From Argyresthia goedartella (Eukaryota > Arthropoda > Insecta > Lepidoptera > Argyresthiidae): a stretch of DNA of 64,000 bases. The notes under the pieces are model-generated. The model saw only the letters and a list, made by a program, of their open reading frames with translations, had not been told where the DNA came from and did no database searches. The DNA lies in NCBI GenBank assembly GCA_949825045.1, contig OX463809.1, forward strand, positions 7,033,501 to 7,097,500. Reading direction: 5' to 3'. Below, piece by piece: positions 22,893 to 37,800 of the stretch; the first letter of the stretch is position 1, and the number at the start of each line of letters is the position of its first letter. Both the position numbers and the translations under genes were made by a program.

Positions 22893-25800
22893 CTGGAAAG
22901 AGTGGATTGTTGCACAATACACTTTTCTATAACATTGTAAAAGTATCAACCCGCTGCTCCACAGGGGAGATGAGAGACTAAATGCGAGTAAAGTTAGAAA
23001 GTCGGATATTTCGGGATACTAATACCAGTCTAAATTTTCCGACATCAAAAGTGGAGATCGATACAAAATATGAAAATTAGGGGCTGCTACGTGTTAGATC
23101 GTGAATCGAAGTGACAAGTTTCGAAGGTTTGGAGACTTTGGAGTAGGATAGCAGTAGGTAAGAAGTAGTACAGCAATTCAAGTCGAAAAAAAGATAGCCA
23201 AGAACGGGAACAAGCAAGAGTTATTGAAATGTACCTTCGATGAACGCAGGTACTTAGTGCTGCATAAAATTTCGATCAGGAAGATGGGATCTTCCTTACC
23301 TTAAATGTTTATTGCTCAGAATGCCTTCCAAACAGCCGAGTGCGAGGTAAAAGAATAAAAATTGGAACGTGGACAACTTACATAGCGGTCCTACCTGGTG
23401 GCTCCTCCGGACTTGGCTCGCTGAGTCGACTGGTCAGCGAGGAAGGCTCCTCACTGGGTGTCCCAAGTAAACGAGAGGCGGGCGAGCTGGAGCTATGCCC
23501 GCTACTGGCCAGTTGCTCGTATCGGGGACTCTTAAACCATAGACAATAGAAAAACTTCAATTTAAAAGTATCTAAGTGTATTTCAGATATCTAATCTCTT
23601 CTCCGTTAAGATGGTAGCAACGAAACCGGTGTTGGTAGCTTTTAGAAAATGTGTTTCCCAAAAGTTAAGAAAAAACATAATATCAGTGACCTGTACAAGT
23701 CTCGCCAGGTTTCTCGGCCTCTAAATGCCGCCTGCACTGCAGGGGTAGTGGCACACGGGTACAAGGGTTACGAATACATGTGCGAGAGAGAGAGGTGACA
23801 TCTCACTCAAAGGCCAAGAAGCCTGGCGGGGCCTGTACCACAAATTATCAAGGCATCAAAAATATCTATAGTAAACCAAGTAAAATAATGAAAGCAATAT
23901 TGCCATGACAGTTTTTCTGAGTTGTGCGTTATAGCCAACTTAAGGGCGAAGGGACAAGTTGTGTGAAATGCACTTTATCTATCCAGTTTGTTAATAGTAA
24001 TTTCTGGACTCTTTGTTGCTAAACCAATTCGAACTTAACATAACGCTCCTACGGTTAAGCAAGGTTGTATATTCAGATCGTCAGTAGATAGACCCCAGTG
24101 CAGAAAAATCTCCACCTCTTTGTCCTCAATATGAAGCGTATGGAAGTTCTTACAAATGAAGGCCTCCTGATGATGGAATAAGTATTTAGGGCTCGAGTTA
24201 AAAAAGCACCACAAAATATCTCCGAATAGCTTTGCTCCAACAACTTACCTTAGCCCCTAACAAGAAGTACGGGCTGGTGCTCTTCCTAGGACTTGGCTGT
24301 GGCGTCGGCACCCTTGGAGGGTGTGACGGCAGCCCCAGTAGGGAATCCAACACGTCTTCTAGTGTTGTAGACCCGGGGGATGGTCGTGTCAGACCGAGGT
24401 TCACCAGCGAATGCTGGGAGTCTTGCCAGTCTGAAGATGAATACATTTTGGAGTAAGATATTTGTCTATAATTGTTGATGAGTGGTGGAAATAACTTTAT
24501 ACAGAGTACAGCTACGATGAGCAGTTACCCCAGTTGGATTGTAGCCCCACTGGTGCCAGAAATAAGAATGATGCAAAGACCAGAATGGGTAACTAGTCGA
24601 AATCGTAATTTTCTGATGCATAGTTATCGTTCTTCATCTATTTAAGGTTGAGTGTGTCGACACGCCATGCCAAAATTCCGCGACCGAAATCCGGCGTGAT
24701 TACGCCTGCAATGCTTTTTCAACTACCAGCTACTCTTGGCGTGCAACCGAACTTCGGTCGGGCGTGTTCGCTGGCAACGCATCTCTAACAAACCTATCGT
24801 TTCTGTCGGGTACTTGGGTGTGTCTACGTCGGAACGTAAACTCAGCCGCGGAACATCGCTCGCAGAGTTTAAGAAGACAATAATGATGGAAGAAAGTTGA
24901 GACCAAGAACTATGAGAGCAACGAAGTGTAAAGTTGGAGTCATTCGACGTAAAAAGCAAAAATGAAAAAATGAGATATGTACTTACATTTAGGTCAAAGG
25001 GTGCAGAATCCAAAGTGTTACATATTCACACACACACACACACACAAATAACTAAATAGACGTATACGTATTAAAGTGGCAAATAAATATAACGGTGCTG
25101 AAATCTTTAGTAAACAACCTAAATTAATCGCTAATAACTAAAAATAAAACAAAGCAATAAAATAAAAACGATTATATTCATTAATCATTAAATTAAAACG
25201 TAACTAAAATTACAATGTTTCAAATGATAAATGATTTGATGATGAAGACAATAATAATATATTTTCATTATTTATTCATTTCCTAGATATACGCGATAGG
25301 AGACGGAGATTCTTCTAACATCATTATTATATGGATATAATCTTTTCTACGCATTTTAGGTACATTTGATTTTAAAAACTAGAGAGCTGAATAAAGAAGT
25401 TGAGCCCGATTATTGTGACATTGGTAGCTGATTTAGGTGAAGCATACGACACCTAAAAACAGAATTTCTTTCAAATATTTAATTTGCAGTTATTGCTATT
25501 TTGTTAAGTCAGAATTTGCTGACTCGACAATCTATTTTCGGGATTCGAATGTATTCGTCAAAACGGTAATTTTTCTTTCCTAATCAGAACCTGTATAATT
25601 TACTGGAGGGCGAGCGGACCGCTCCAATATAAATTACGAGGTGATTTCAGAAGAAGGGACGAGTCTTTGGAATCTGTAGCCATTTTCGGTCGCTTCCTAA
25701 CCACCATACGAAACGGTTCTGATAGAAATTTGGGACAAATTAGATGCTTATGGCCAAATACATTAAATATATGGCCATATGTATCAAATTGCTGATCGAA

Positions 25801-28800
25801 ATGTATTTTCGGGCAGTGCTGATGGATACAGAGATAGATTGAAATAATGTGTTACAAGCTATTTAAAAAAAAGTCGGTTAGCACCTAAAACGAAATATAG
25901 CAACATATTTTATTTACATGTACAACTATTTACTAGCAAAAATCTAAAATGTATATTTGCTCGTACATATAACACACAAAAATATAATAAATAACTCTGT
26001 ACATTGTTTGTGTAACGTAACTTAGGTGTAAAAAACTGGTTTAATAAATTGATGCCCAATTCCTATTGGATTACATGTTATGGCAAATTCTAAAACAATT
26101 ACACTTAGTATCTCTTAAAAATATGCAAGCGATTCGGTACAAAACGCACGTCACGAGTTTAAAATTACGTTCCAATACTACATGTAACGACGAAATCTTG
26201 TAAACCTGTAAAGGTTGCGTCACTCAAAATGCATTGATATGATTAATTCACGACACTTAGTAACAGATAATTTAATTGTGGGTAGATAAGACAAACATAA
26301 ACAAATAATATGAAGCCGCTACAAGCCAGTGCTAGGTTCTTTCACAATGCAAAACAATTATAAAAATACCCTTCATAATAAGAGTCGCAGACATGACACA
26401 GTGCGAAAAATTACCAAAAAAACATAAAATACGTAAAGTGGTCCTGAATGTTACAAAACACAGTCTATATAAAGCTCATTACACTTTTTTTTTAAATGAA
26501 ATATTTTTTCTTATTTGTAATAATAAAAAAATATTTCACTTTACAAAAAAAAACAAAACTAAATTACACAGAACAGCACAATATTTAACGCATAGAGTAT
26601 TAACAGATCTGAATAATGAGGCACTGCAGGTTTTGGTAGTTTTAAGTTAAATGCAAAAACTTGTAAGCCCTTGGCGACCACAAATAGTGGGATTCCTCAA
26701 ATCCCTACTATACTAATGTCGGCACTGTGGCGGCAATGGTATACCCCCCTAACGCGACGAAATACATCGTGGGTTTCGTTAAGGAATGTCGCGTGTCACA
26801 CTAGCAAAACCTGCATTGCGATTGTGACGTCAGATAAAACTAGTTATTATGGTTATTTCCGGCTTTTGCAAAGTGAACTTGGCATATTTCAGGAAGTACA
26901 CCAGAACAACTGGTTCCGTTTCGATTTGAGCCCAGTTTTGGGAGAACAGAGACGATAACATGTGCGAGTAACAGTGTGTACGTACAGTCTGCATAGAAGA
27001 CGTTTCGGCCAGGCTGTATACTAGAACAATATGCAGCGTGTACACAGTACCCTGATCGCGGACAGCGAACTCGGCTTAGTTCTTACTGTACATTGTAGAT
27101 TGACGCGATTGCTATATATATAGCATTTGTTTTTACATCGTTTGACCTTTATAATGAATCGGCTTGATTGTAACCTCGTAGAAATGGTCCGTTATGCAAA
27201 CTGCACGCCCCGCCTACAGCCTGGCCCCGCCGCGTGCCTACCCTCGCTCACCGGGCGTGTGCTGCGCGTGCTGCGTGTGCTGCGCGTGCTGCGTGTGCTG
27301 CGCGTGCTGCGCGTGCGGTGCGGGTGCGGCGCGATGCTCGAGACGCAGCGAGGAGGGCGGTCGCGGGTGCGGGGGCGGCAGGGAGCCCAGCGGCGTGGAA
27401 GGGGAAGACAGCGGCTTCGTGCCTGAGGGGAATACAACAACAGAACATTGCAGACTAGCGTCCCCGAACGTGGGACTTGGAGCCCATTTACAGCTTATGT
27501 CACACATACAGTTTTGAAAACTTTTTAAATTTTTCAGATTTCGATTTACCCTGAAATTCAAAATATATTTGCTTACGTAACACGTTCTTGTGCCAAATTT
27601 CAACTTATACCGTTCAGAATTCGGTAGTGTAATAGAACTTTTACACACCTAGGCCTCCCATATAGTGGTTCCGCTTTTAAGGTTCCGTACCCGAAAGGTC
27701 CAAACGGAGCCCTATTGCTGTCACTCACGTGTCCATCCGTCCGTCCATCATTGGTCACACAGTTTAAGAGGCAAAAGGTTAAAGCTACAAATTTTAGCAA
27801 CTTATTAACATGTCGTTGATAAAAAAGCATACAAATTTTCAAAAAATAATTTTATATTTTTAAGGGGTGCGCGAAAATAAATTTCACCTTCCCTATCAAG
27901 TTTCGTATCACTGTTTAGAGCTCGATGAGTAGGTAAATACTATATTTTTGTTGAATCATTCTTATACGACTAACACTCTAATTGGAATTGTTTACCCTTT
28001 TTTCCTTTCCACAACGCCTTTATTTCAGTTTGATTACAGCTAATATGGTGTTACTCAATATGAAGCTCCCTAATTTGTTCTAATTTCTGTATTATTTTTA
28101 AAATAAAGCAAGATTAAGCCCTAAAGTTTGCTTTTATTTATGCGTCATATATAAGGTATAGAACTTTAATAAACTCAAGTCTTCATTTTTATTTATTAAT
28201 AGAAAACTTTTTCAATAGGCACACAAATAGGGAATAGGGCCCCTTTGAAGTGAGGTTTATTGAGCAATGAGTGACCACAGGTGACCAATATCCTTCAATA
28301 ATTAGATAGCCTGTTCTTTCATGTGCAATGTGAAGAGGTTAGAAAGAAATCGGTGTAACATGAACGCTGCAACGGAAGCAAGATTGATTCTACCCACAGT
28401 CGTCCCCCTGCAGGAATTTCACACCCAGGGCCAAAGCGACATTTCCCGCTGCGGGATTTTTCACACACTAGAGGTTTTTATAAAAACTTATTTAGTCAAA
28501 TAATCGTTGCTGTAGCGGCAACAGAAATACACATTCTGAAAATTTCAACTCTATACCTGTTACAGTTTATGAGATACATCCCGCTGACGGATGAACGGAC
28601 GGACAGACAGGCGACTTAACAATAGGGTCCCGTTTGGCAACGTTCGGAACTTTAAAAACTGGTAAACTGCACAAGTTCATATTCATATTCATTATAAAGG
28701 TACAGACAGTTCTCTGAAGAGAGATTTCTTCCGGCAAACCTAAACAACTGCGCAAGGCGAAAAAAGAACGATCAAACAAACTCACCAACAAACGAGCTCT

Positions 28801-31800
28801 CGACCCAGCACAACTTCTGACTGGACCTCGGCGACGGCTGGCTGTCCGCGTCACCGTTCGGCGGCTCCAGTCCCGACACGTAGTGGACTATCGCTGACGT
28901 CACCTCCTTGATGGAGTCCTGAATCTCTTCGGCGGCCTTCGCTGACGCTGAGCTCTGGAGGAGCGACGAGGCTAGCCTGGAATGTGCGAGAGAACGGTTT
29001 GTACACGATTATTATTCTTACTACTAGTGTCTCTGTGAGCTGTAGACCTCGCGAGCGACTCAGGACTATTCTCTACCCCCTCACACGCCTTGAAGTTTAT
29101 CGGATGAACAAGTGGAATTATAAAAATATTATAAAAACAATACATTATAAGGTGCATTCATAAGTTTGTGTGGATGGTTTTCTACTCCAGTAGTTACCCG
29201 TCGAAGGATAAATACTCATGAACACTCGTCTCTACTCGATAAATATCAAAAAGTGGGAGTATTTAATACTCATAAACACTCGTTTCTACTAGATAAATAT
29301 CCAAAAGTGAGAGAACTTACTTCTATTTTTTTTTGCAAAGCAACTATTTCCGCATTTATTTATTTTGCATCATCGTTACATGTTTAAATATATTTTAACT
29401 CCCTATGAATGTTTGCACCTACCATGAGGTTTTTGGGAAACGTATTTACTCCTTGTTACGAGTACCAATAACTATGTAACCCCATATGTCCGCCATTTTA
29501 AAAAAAAAAACAAAATTGAATCAACAAAAAAAACATACAACTATCGAACCTGCTTACAAAATTTCACAAGAATTTGTTGCGAAATTCGACCTCTAGAGGA
29601 GAACAGCCGGAAACCCGGAAAAACGAAAGCATTTCTTCCCAAGCTGAACGGAGACGCTTCGTTCGCTCGGTCAATAAGGACACAAAGATAAAATCCCATA
29701 GTCCTATCAGCAAGAGATTATCAAGGAGTAAAACTCCTTGTACGTCAGTCTCCTATAGCCTCGCGCGGTAGGGTGCAGTCAAATCAGTATTGTCTTCTCC
29801 TACAGTGTCCTCTCCTCCTCGAAGACCATGTAGACTACGTTTAGTAGACGAAAGTGTATCTGTAGTAGACCGTACCTTTCATGTGGTGTCCGAAGTTGGT
29901 GGACTTCGCCAGCCTAGGTAAGGCTGCCACGCGCTGAACGAAGTTTGAGTGGATGGTTACAGTAGACCTTAGTGTAACAGTAGCAGACCACAGTAGACCC
30001 TACCTCTAATGTGGCTTCCGAGGCTAATTGACCCGCTCCTGATTCCGCCAGTCCAGGTAGGTCTAGTTTATCCTCCTCTTCCTGTGCGAGATTCAGCCAT
30101 GAGTCACCACTTGAAAGGGTGATTTCCTTTTTCAAAGTCAAACCTTAATCAGTCATGTACTCATTAGTTTAGTTGATCATATTATATTTACTTTTTATTT
30201 TTATCCATGTATATGAGACTTAAGTAAGTATTTGACTTGTAAAAGTGCATTATTTTATCCTATTTGCAAGAAAAAAAGAGTTTGATTTTGAGACCACACC
30301 CTTCATGCGGCGTCCAAGGTTGGTTCCTGCGCTCCGGTCCTGAATCCACCAGCCTAGGTAGGGCTGCCGCGCTCTGAACGAATACCATGTAGATGGTTAC
30401 AGTAGACCCTAGTGTAACCATAGTAGACCGTACCTCTCGTCTGGTGTCCGTGGCGGGTTGAGCGGCTCCTGACTACGGCAGCCCAGCTAAGGCTGTCGTG
30501 CGATGAACGAACACCGAGTAGATGGTTACAGTAGACCATAGTGTAACTTTAGTAGACCACAGTAGACCATACCTCTCATGTGGCGTCCGAGGTTGATTGA
30601 GCCGTTCCTGACTCCGCCAGCCCAGGTAGGGTTGCCGCGCGCTGAACGAAGACCGCGTAGACGGGCTGCACAGCGGGCTAGTACCACGGATGGAACTCCT
30701 GGTTGATGAGCAGGGGGACGTCTGCGGATGGGAGAATGTGGGGTTAAGCAAGTGAGAAATAAAGAAAATGCGCTATACAAATGACCAATGGTAAAAATAC
30801 ATTATACCTAAATGGGCGATCAGCGATCACTCCAAAGCCTGTGCGAACATGTAAAGAGACGTACTAGAGACTAGATGGGTGAGGATCTAATGACGCGTTG
30901 GACAGCTGCAACCGAATATGAGGTGTCTTTTTGAGATATGTTTTGAAGACCTAACTTATGGAGTGGAGTATTAGCTTCTGCCCTACAGTCACTAGGCAAA
31001 AAACAACAAGTAATGAAGTATATCTGATTAGAACGCTGGACGCTTCTGATACCGCGGCTAAGTCGAGAAGTATACCTGATTAGAATGCAGCCGGCTAGTA
31101 GACCACCGTCCGAAGCTGGTCGTATGCGGCGACAGCTGCGGCGGCGGCGGCGGCGCGGTGCCTCCCAGCGAGCCGAGGGAGGTAGTCTTGGAGTTGAGGC
31201 CGCTCCACCGCGTCGCTGACGACGCGTCCGACAGCCGCTTGCGTAGGAGGAATCCCTCGCGAGGGGCGGGTGCGTTCTTGTACCTGGAAGGGTAAGGGAA
31301 TATTTAGGCTGCAGCTCAGTGACATAGACGTTAGTTATCTTTGATAGTCCTATGGCATGCTCGCACAGACTGCCGCTCGATAAATGTGACTTAAATGCCG
31401 TGCTGACGCTTTCATTTCCAGAGCGAGAGACAGGGACATCAAGTGGCATTGCCCACAGGGGGCTAACCCATCGCCGCAGATTTGTAATGTGAAATTTTCC
31501 TTAATAGTAAACATTTTCTTTTTCAGAATATAAAGCATTACATCTACTTAATAAAACGCTATCATTTATAAAGTTGTTGCGTCATTATGTAATATGCGCC
31601 TTGGCACAGTTGATCCGTATTCGAATCAGACCCTGGGGAGTGACGATATAACGTGTCGCGCGTGCGTGCCATGATGATTGTCGACGAGGCCTCAAAGCCA
31701 TGATCCTTGCTTAAGCAAAACCTGGACAGCTTGTACACAGAGGTCGCCAATTACGAACAAAAATAATATGAACATATACATTTATACACAGGCACATACA

Positions 31801-34800
31801 TTGCTTCTGTCTGACCCCTCACTACGCTACTTTCGCATGGTAGGCAGAGCCACAGAGGACGTCAAGATATCGCCATATTGAAGATTCATCAAGACTCTTC
31901 CATACTCTGAAGTATTTCATATTTATAGTAGTTTTAATGCACTCCATTATGTGACTGATACATAGTGGAGGGCATTAAAACTCGAGAGTGGGTTTATGAA
32001 ACGAGCCGAAGGCGAGTTTCATAATAATATCACTCGAGAGTACCAACTTCACAGACAAAGTAGGGGCACGCAGGCGGGCGTCGGCGTTCGAAATTTGAAT
32101 GTCATAATATGTAGAAAATTTACACATTATGGTCATAATGTTCAATAATCAGATAAGAAATGAGTTTTTACAAAGTAGTTTAACATTATGCTGATCGTAA
32201 CGTGCGGTTTTTGGACGCAGTAAAGAGGGTTTATGATACGTGCGTAGAAAAAAACTTTTATATGTATTTGTGAAGGCCTGACAACTATCTCAGAACATTA
32301 TATGGTATGCAATAATCACAAATTATAACATTGACAATGATTTGATGCTCGGCTAATTAATAGGAAGCTGGCAGGAGAATAGATTATATAATCACACCGC
32401 ATCATAGAGCTGTGGGAACTTGTTACGCAGAGTTGATAAAGCCAGTATAATTGATACTCAAGGTTTGCGGCTTCCATTACTCAAGTCTAGCTAGCATAGT
32501 CTGGCTAGCATTACACGAGTAGCACCTAGCAGAATATATTTCAGAAAACTCTTCCTTTTTTGTAAGGTTCGTGTTCGAATCCCTTTGCTGACCATGTACC
32601 AATAGATAAGAAGTTCATCGAACGATATATCTAATAAATGAAAAACATCGCGGTGAAACCTTAGAATCTGCATATCTGGGGCGATTGGTTAACCCCTGTT
32701 ACGCAAAATGGAGTAAGGGCGCAACTCGCTATTGATTTTTTTGTATCTTAATAATATTCTACAAAAAGTTACGGTCAACCTTTCATAGCCAACACATATC
32801 AACCGTAGCACCGTAGCTATAGTTATAGTTTACCGCGGCATGATAATTTCCGCAACTCGACGACTTAAATTTGCGCCTATCTTGCGTGACGTCCCCTATC
32901 TATTGTGCTGTGATGGGCTCGTGCAGGTGAGAAACGCCCTTACCGACATGACAGTATCCGAGGGACGGAAACGGGACCGGGAGGACAAAATGTAGGTCAA
33001 ATCGTGGGAACAATTCTTCAGTAAAATTAAACAGCGAACGAGTTCCTTCGGCGATGGGATTAGCCCCTTGTAAGGCAAAATTTACTATGCTGTAACTGTG
33101 CTCCGCCACCAGCTTTGGGAAAGTCGTTAGACTGTTTGTTTGTTTTTGAGAACAAATTCGGAAAGAAAAGAACTGCGAGATCTCATGTCGTTAAAATCTC
33201 AATCTCAGATGATAAATCAGGCTAACGAGAATCTTATATATCTTCTCAGATTCATCTCGTCTGAATCTAGACATGGAACCGCAAAGTTGTCTCAAACCGA
33301 CACCATATTATAATCTTGAGTTTCCGTCTTTTGCTATTAGCAGCTTATAAGCAAAAAGCCAATCAGATAGCGAGTACACTTTTTGTGATTTCCCATTCAG
33401 CTGCATTGCGGCCGCCAGTCGTATAGCTCGGTCTATAAGTATGTGGGATCGGTCTCTCATGCTCACGCCTTACGCGTAATAAACATGAACCTAAAAAGTC
33501 TGATGACGAGATCTCGCAGAATAATTAGCCGAGATATACCTAGCTATAGCCTTGCAAATTCACGCTGTGTGTGGTTAGTACTGCAAAATGATGCACTAGG
33601 TCATTATCAACCGTTGATAAAACATGTAAGAATTCCGCTTTTTTCTGCGATTTAATAACTACCAAATTGATTTGCTGAAAATGAGCATCAATCACTTCAG
33701 GCCTTTACGAGGAAATAAAAATCTAAATATCCACAGCGGTATCATTATCTCGTGCTGTTAGCCCTCGGAGGGGGTATAGGGGGGTATATATATATTTCTC
33801 AATACAGATTTACATTTGTTCCAATATTGGGCCAACTATTAAGGTAATACAAAAAAATAACAGGTTTTTTCGAATCAATTTACTCCACTTTAAAGTCACG
33901 TACAGATTTGATTTTTGGGTTAACGTTTATTGAGTATTTGATTAACATTCTCACTGAAGGATTCTCAGTCACAATTGCGAAAAGGCCTCTAAATAGTTTT
34001 ATTTTGTATTATTAACTAACTCCATTGCCTAACTTATTTCATTGCTGAATTGCATTAAATTATTGCATTGATTATGTATTCGTAAGCTCTCCTTGAAAAT
34101 ATTTTTGACAAAATAGCGTAGTTTATTTTGAAACCATTTTTATATGGTTTTACGCCACGTTATTTTAGTTTGAGTCGAGCGCATTGTTTGCGCTCTCTTT
34201 TATTTTTTATGTGGAATTAACTAACGCTGTCACTTTCGTTTACATTCGTATTCCTTTTATATATATTTTTACGTATCGCCTTAAGTTTTCAAAGAACATG
34301 CCATAATGGCTACATTAACAGATAACATTTTACCGCATTATGTATGCAAGGGAGGATGCTATAAATCCTTTGCCAACTACTTTATGCACGCGATTTTTCA
34401 TGAGACACATTCCTCCGTCCTTCTAACATGGCCGCTTTTATGACACCAACATTATTAGAAACGCAATCCATTATATTAAATATTCTTTACGAAGTGACAT
34501 TTTTGTTCGCTGGGTCTTTATAAGGTCAAGATTTAAGGTTGATTATCATAGATATGCTATGTAATCCGTCTTTGTAGGTATACATGCCACAATCCAACAC
34601 CTCATATGTTGTGAATGTATTTGTTGATTATCATAGGTATGCTATGAAATCTGTCTTTGCAGGTATACATGCAACAATCCAACAACATCTCATATGTAAG
34701 AGTTCCCGCACAGCACACCACAGAATTTCTATGTGGTGATGGTTATATGTATTAGTAACCTCACACCCATTTCTATGTGGTGATGGTTATATTAGTAACC

Positions 34801-37800
34801 TCACACCCATTTCTATGTGGTGATGGTTATATTAGTAACCTCACACCCATTTCTATGTGGTGATGGTTATATTAGTAACCTCACACCCATTTCTATGTGG
34901 TGATGGTTATATTAGTAACCTCACACCCATTTCTATGTGGTGATGGTTATATTAGTAACCTCACACCCATTTCTATGTGGTGATGGTTATATTAGTAACC
35001 TCACACCCATTTCTATGTGGTGATGGTTATATTAGTAACCTCACACCCATTTCTATGTGGTGATGGTTATATTAGTAACCTCACACCCATTTCTATGTGG
35101 TGATGGTTATATTAGTAACCTCACACCCATTTCTATGTGGTGATGGTTATATTAGTAACCTCACACCCATTTCTATGTGGTGATGGTTATATTAGTAACC
35201 TCACACCCATTTCTATGTGGTGATGGTTATATTAGTAACCTCACACCCATTTCTATGTGGTGATGGTTATATTAGTAACCTCACACCCATTTCTATGTGG
35301 TGATGGTTATATTAGTAACCTCACACCCATTTCTATGTGGTGATGGTTATATTAGTAACCTCACACCCATTTCTATGTGGTGATGGTTATATTAGTAACC
35401 TCACACCCATTTCTATGTGGTGATGGTTATATTAGTAACCTCACATCCATTTCTATGTGGTGATGGTTATATTAGTAACCTCACACCCATTTATATGTGG
35501 TGATGGTTATATTAGTAACCTCACACCCATTTCTATGTGGTGATGGTTATATTAGTAACCTCACACCCATTTCTATGTGGTGATGGTTATATTAGTAACC
35601 TCACACCCATTTCTATGTGGTGATGGTTATATTAGTAACCTCACACCCATTTCTATGTGGTGATGGTTATATTAGTAACCTCACACCCATTTCTATGTGG
35701 TGATGGTTATATTAGTAACCTCACACCCACCCAACCCCATTTTGGGGCATCGCGATATTGAACCTCATGCCTTGGTGATAAAATTCAAAACCAATAACAG
35801 GAAAATTACCTCTATTGCAGTCATTTGTCGTTAAGGGGTTAATAAGTATGAAGATGTATGCAAGTGCGCACATTATATCGAATCTTTATACTGATTAATC
35901 TTCATTGATACTGATTAAGAGCCCGACTAAGCTATCGGCCGATATGTAGAAAGTCTGTTCTGCGGGGACTGTTAAATTCCGTCAAACTGTTGGCGCTGCG
36001 GCGCATGCTGATTGTCGTTATTGTCATACAATATATACGCTATGATAACAGGAAAACCTTCTGATTTAGCCGGATAAAAAAACTTACCATTCGGGCACAT
36101 TAAGTTTCTGCAGTGACCTCTGCACTCGGAGCTCGTGTTCTGACAGCACACGATCCGATTTCTTCTGTAGCTCGTTTTCAGGAGGCTGCAACAATGGAAA
36201 CAGGGCATAATCAGCTTTGGCTTTAATGGCGTCACTTTAGAGATTACCCAAGTGAGTCTAGACTAGAGAGTGAACTGATGTATCTGCGTACAAAAAATCA
36301 GAACGTCACCTACCTAAAAAGAGCAGCAAAGACTGCGATACTTTTTGCGAGAATTTCGAGAATAGCCCGAAGGAAACGATAAGTAATAAAATAAGAGACA
36401 TTGAAAACCGATTGAAGACTAGATAAGGTCGATCACACAAATACAGTGACCTAGATTATATGGTTAGATGCTTGATCTAGTATCAAAGAGTAAACCAAAA
36501 AGATCTTACTTACTCTGTCATTCTAAAACTTAAAGCTACTAAACCAAGTTCATACTATTACCAACAAGGGATATTTTTATCGAGATAGAGATAGGATACT
36601 ATTTAGATTATATATAACCCAGCACATTACAATTTGCATAGATATCACTACGTTAATCGTATGCCAGTGTTAATTCAGAGGGCATTTCGGTTGATGGTCA
36701 ATCGTTTGATTTAACTACCTAATGTTATCGACTATTGGAAATGAGATGAGCCTCATAATATAGCTTAAATATCAGCGTGTGTAGTGTAGATAGATAATAT
36801 TAGGCGAAGCTGAAGCTACCTTGTAGATACTGTGTAATGTGGAAAAGGCTGATTTAAGGCTGGGAATCCCGGCAGCAGACTCAGTTTATAATTTAAATTG
36901 TTAAAAAGGGCTGTCGATCTTATAGTATAGAGTACTAACAAGAGCAACATAACTTAATATTTTTATAACGATTAAATAATAACAAGTACATCAATTCAAA
37001 TGGCACTGCATTTAAAAAAAATGTTGTGATAAACTGATTTTGTTATAATTTCGGAAGACTTTTGTATTGAGTAAAACAATCAAATTACGTTTATCTACTA
37101 CTACACTACACTACTACACGTAGCATAAACCCTCTTTACTGTGTACTAAAACCGCACGTTACGATCAGCATAATGTTAAACTACTTGGTAAAAACTCATT
37201 TCTTATCTGAAAAATTACACATTATGACCATAATGTGTATTTTTTTTACATATACATTCAAATTTCGAACGCCGACGCCCGCCTGCGTGCCGCCCGTACT
37301 TTGTTTGTGAAGTTGGTACTACTGAACAAGCTTAACAAGTGCAAAGGAATTATCAATGCCACCATGCCGGTCGAACATGCGGTTCCTGAACACATTCTGT
37401 GAGCTTATGATATGTGTGTAGATAAACTAGTGCATGTAACTACATATTTTACGTACATAATTTAGCATTAAAACTCTCGATTGATATTATTATGAAACTC
37501 GCCTTCTGCTCGTTTCATAAACCCACTCTCGAGTATTAATGCCCTCCATTATGTAGCAGTCACATAAACTACTATTATTAGTAAGACCGATAATGTTTTG
37601 ACATCTGCAATTGCATATTATAGTGTGTAAATAGTGTCCAAGGTATTATTATTATTATTATTATGTACGCATTAAGGAAATGTCATAATCGCATTCTAAA
37701 AACGACCCAAGTGTAGTAAATAAACCAACAGCATTAATATTCATTATTTTGCTTAACTTGAGATTTACAAACGGCTGTTTTAAACAAATACGAAGCCTTA

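Noticed and set aside
22585..22981. Plus-strand open frames in the CG-rich part of AJM1 exon 9
   Set aside because: They are shadows of the minus-strand Ala/Pro-rich linker; the zinc cluster lies on the minus strand.
24723..25013. Extra AJM1 exon ending APFDLN before GTAAGT
   Set aside because: No acceptor is available: upstream is a CA repeat with in-frame stops, and exons 6 and 7 already join in phase.
27192..27440. Poly-(RST) protein on the minus strand
   Set aside because: Alternate frame of the HAQ repeat; splice phases select the HAQ frame.
27127..27517. Plus-strand Arg/Cys/Ala repeat proteins
   Set aside because: They arise from the minisatellite in AJM1 exon 6 read in other frames.
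34727..35730. CRISPR-like array
   Set aside because: The 40-bp units abut with no spacers and the genome is eukaryotic; it is a satellite.
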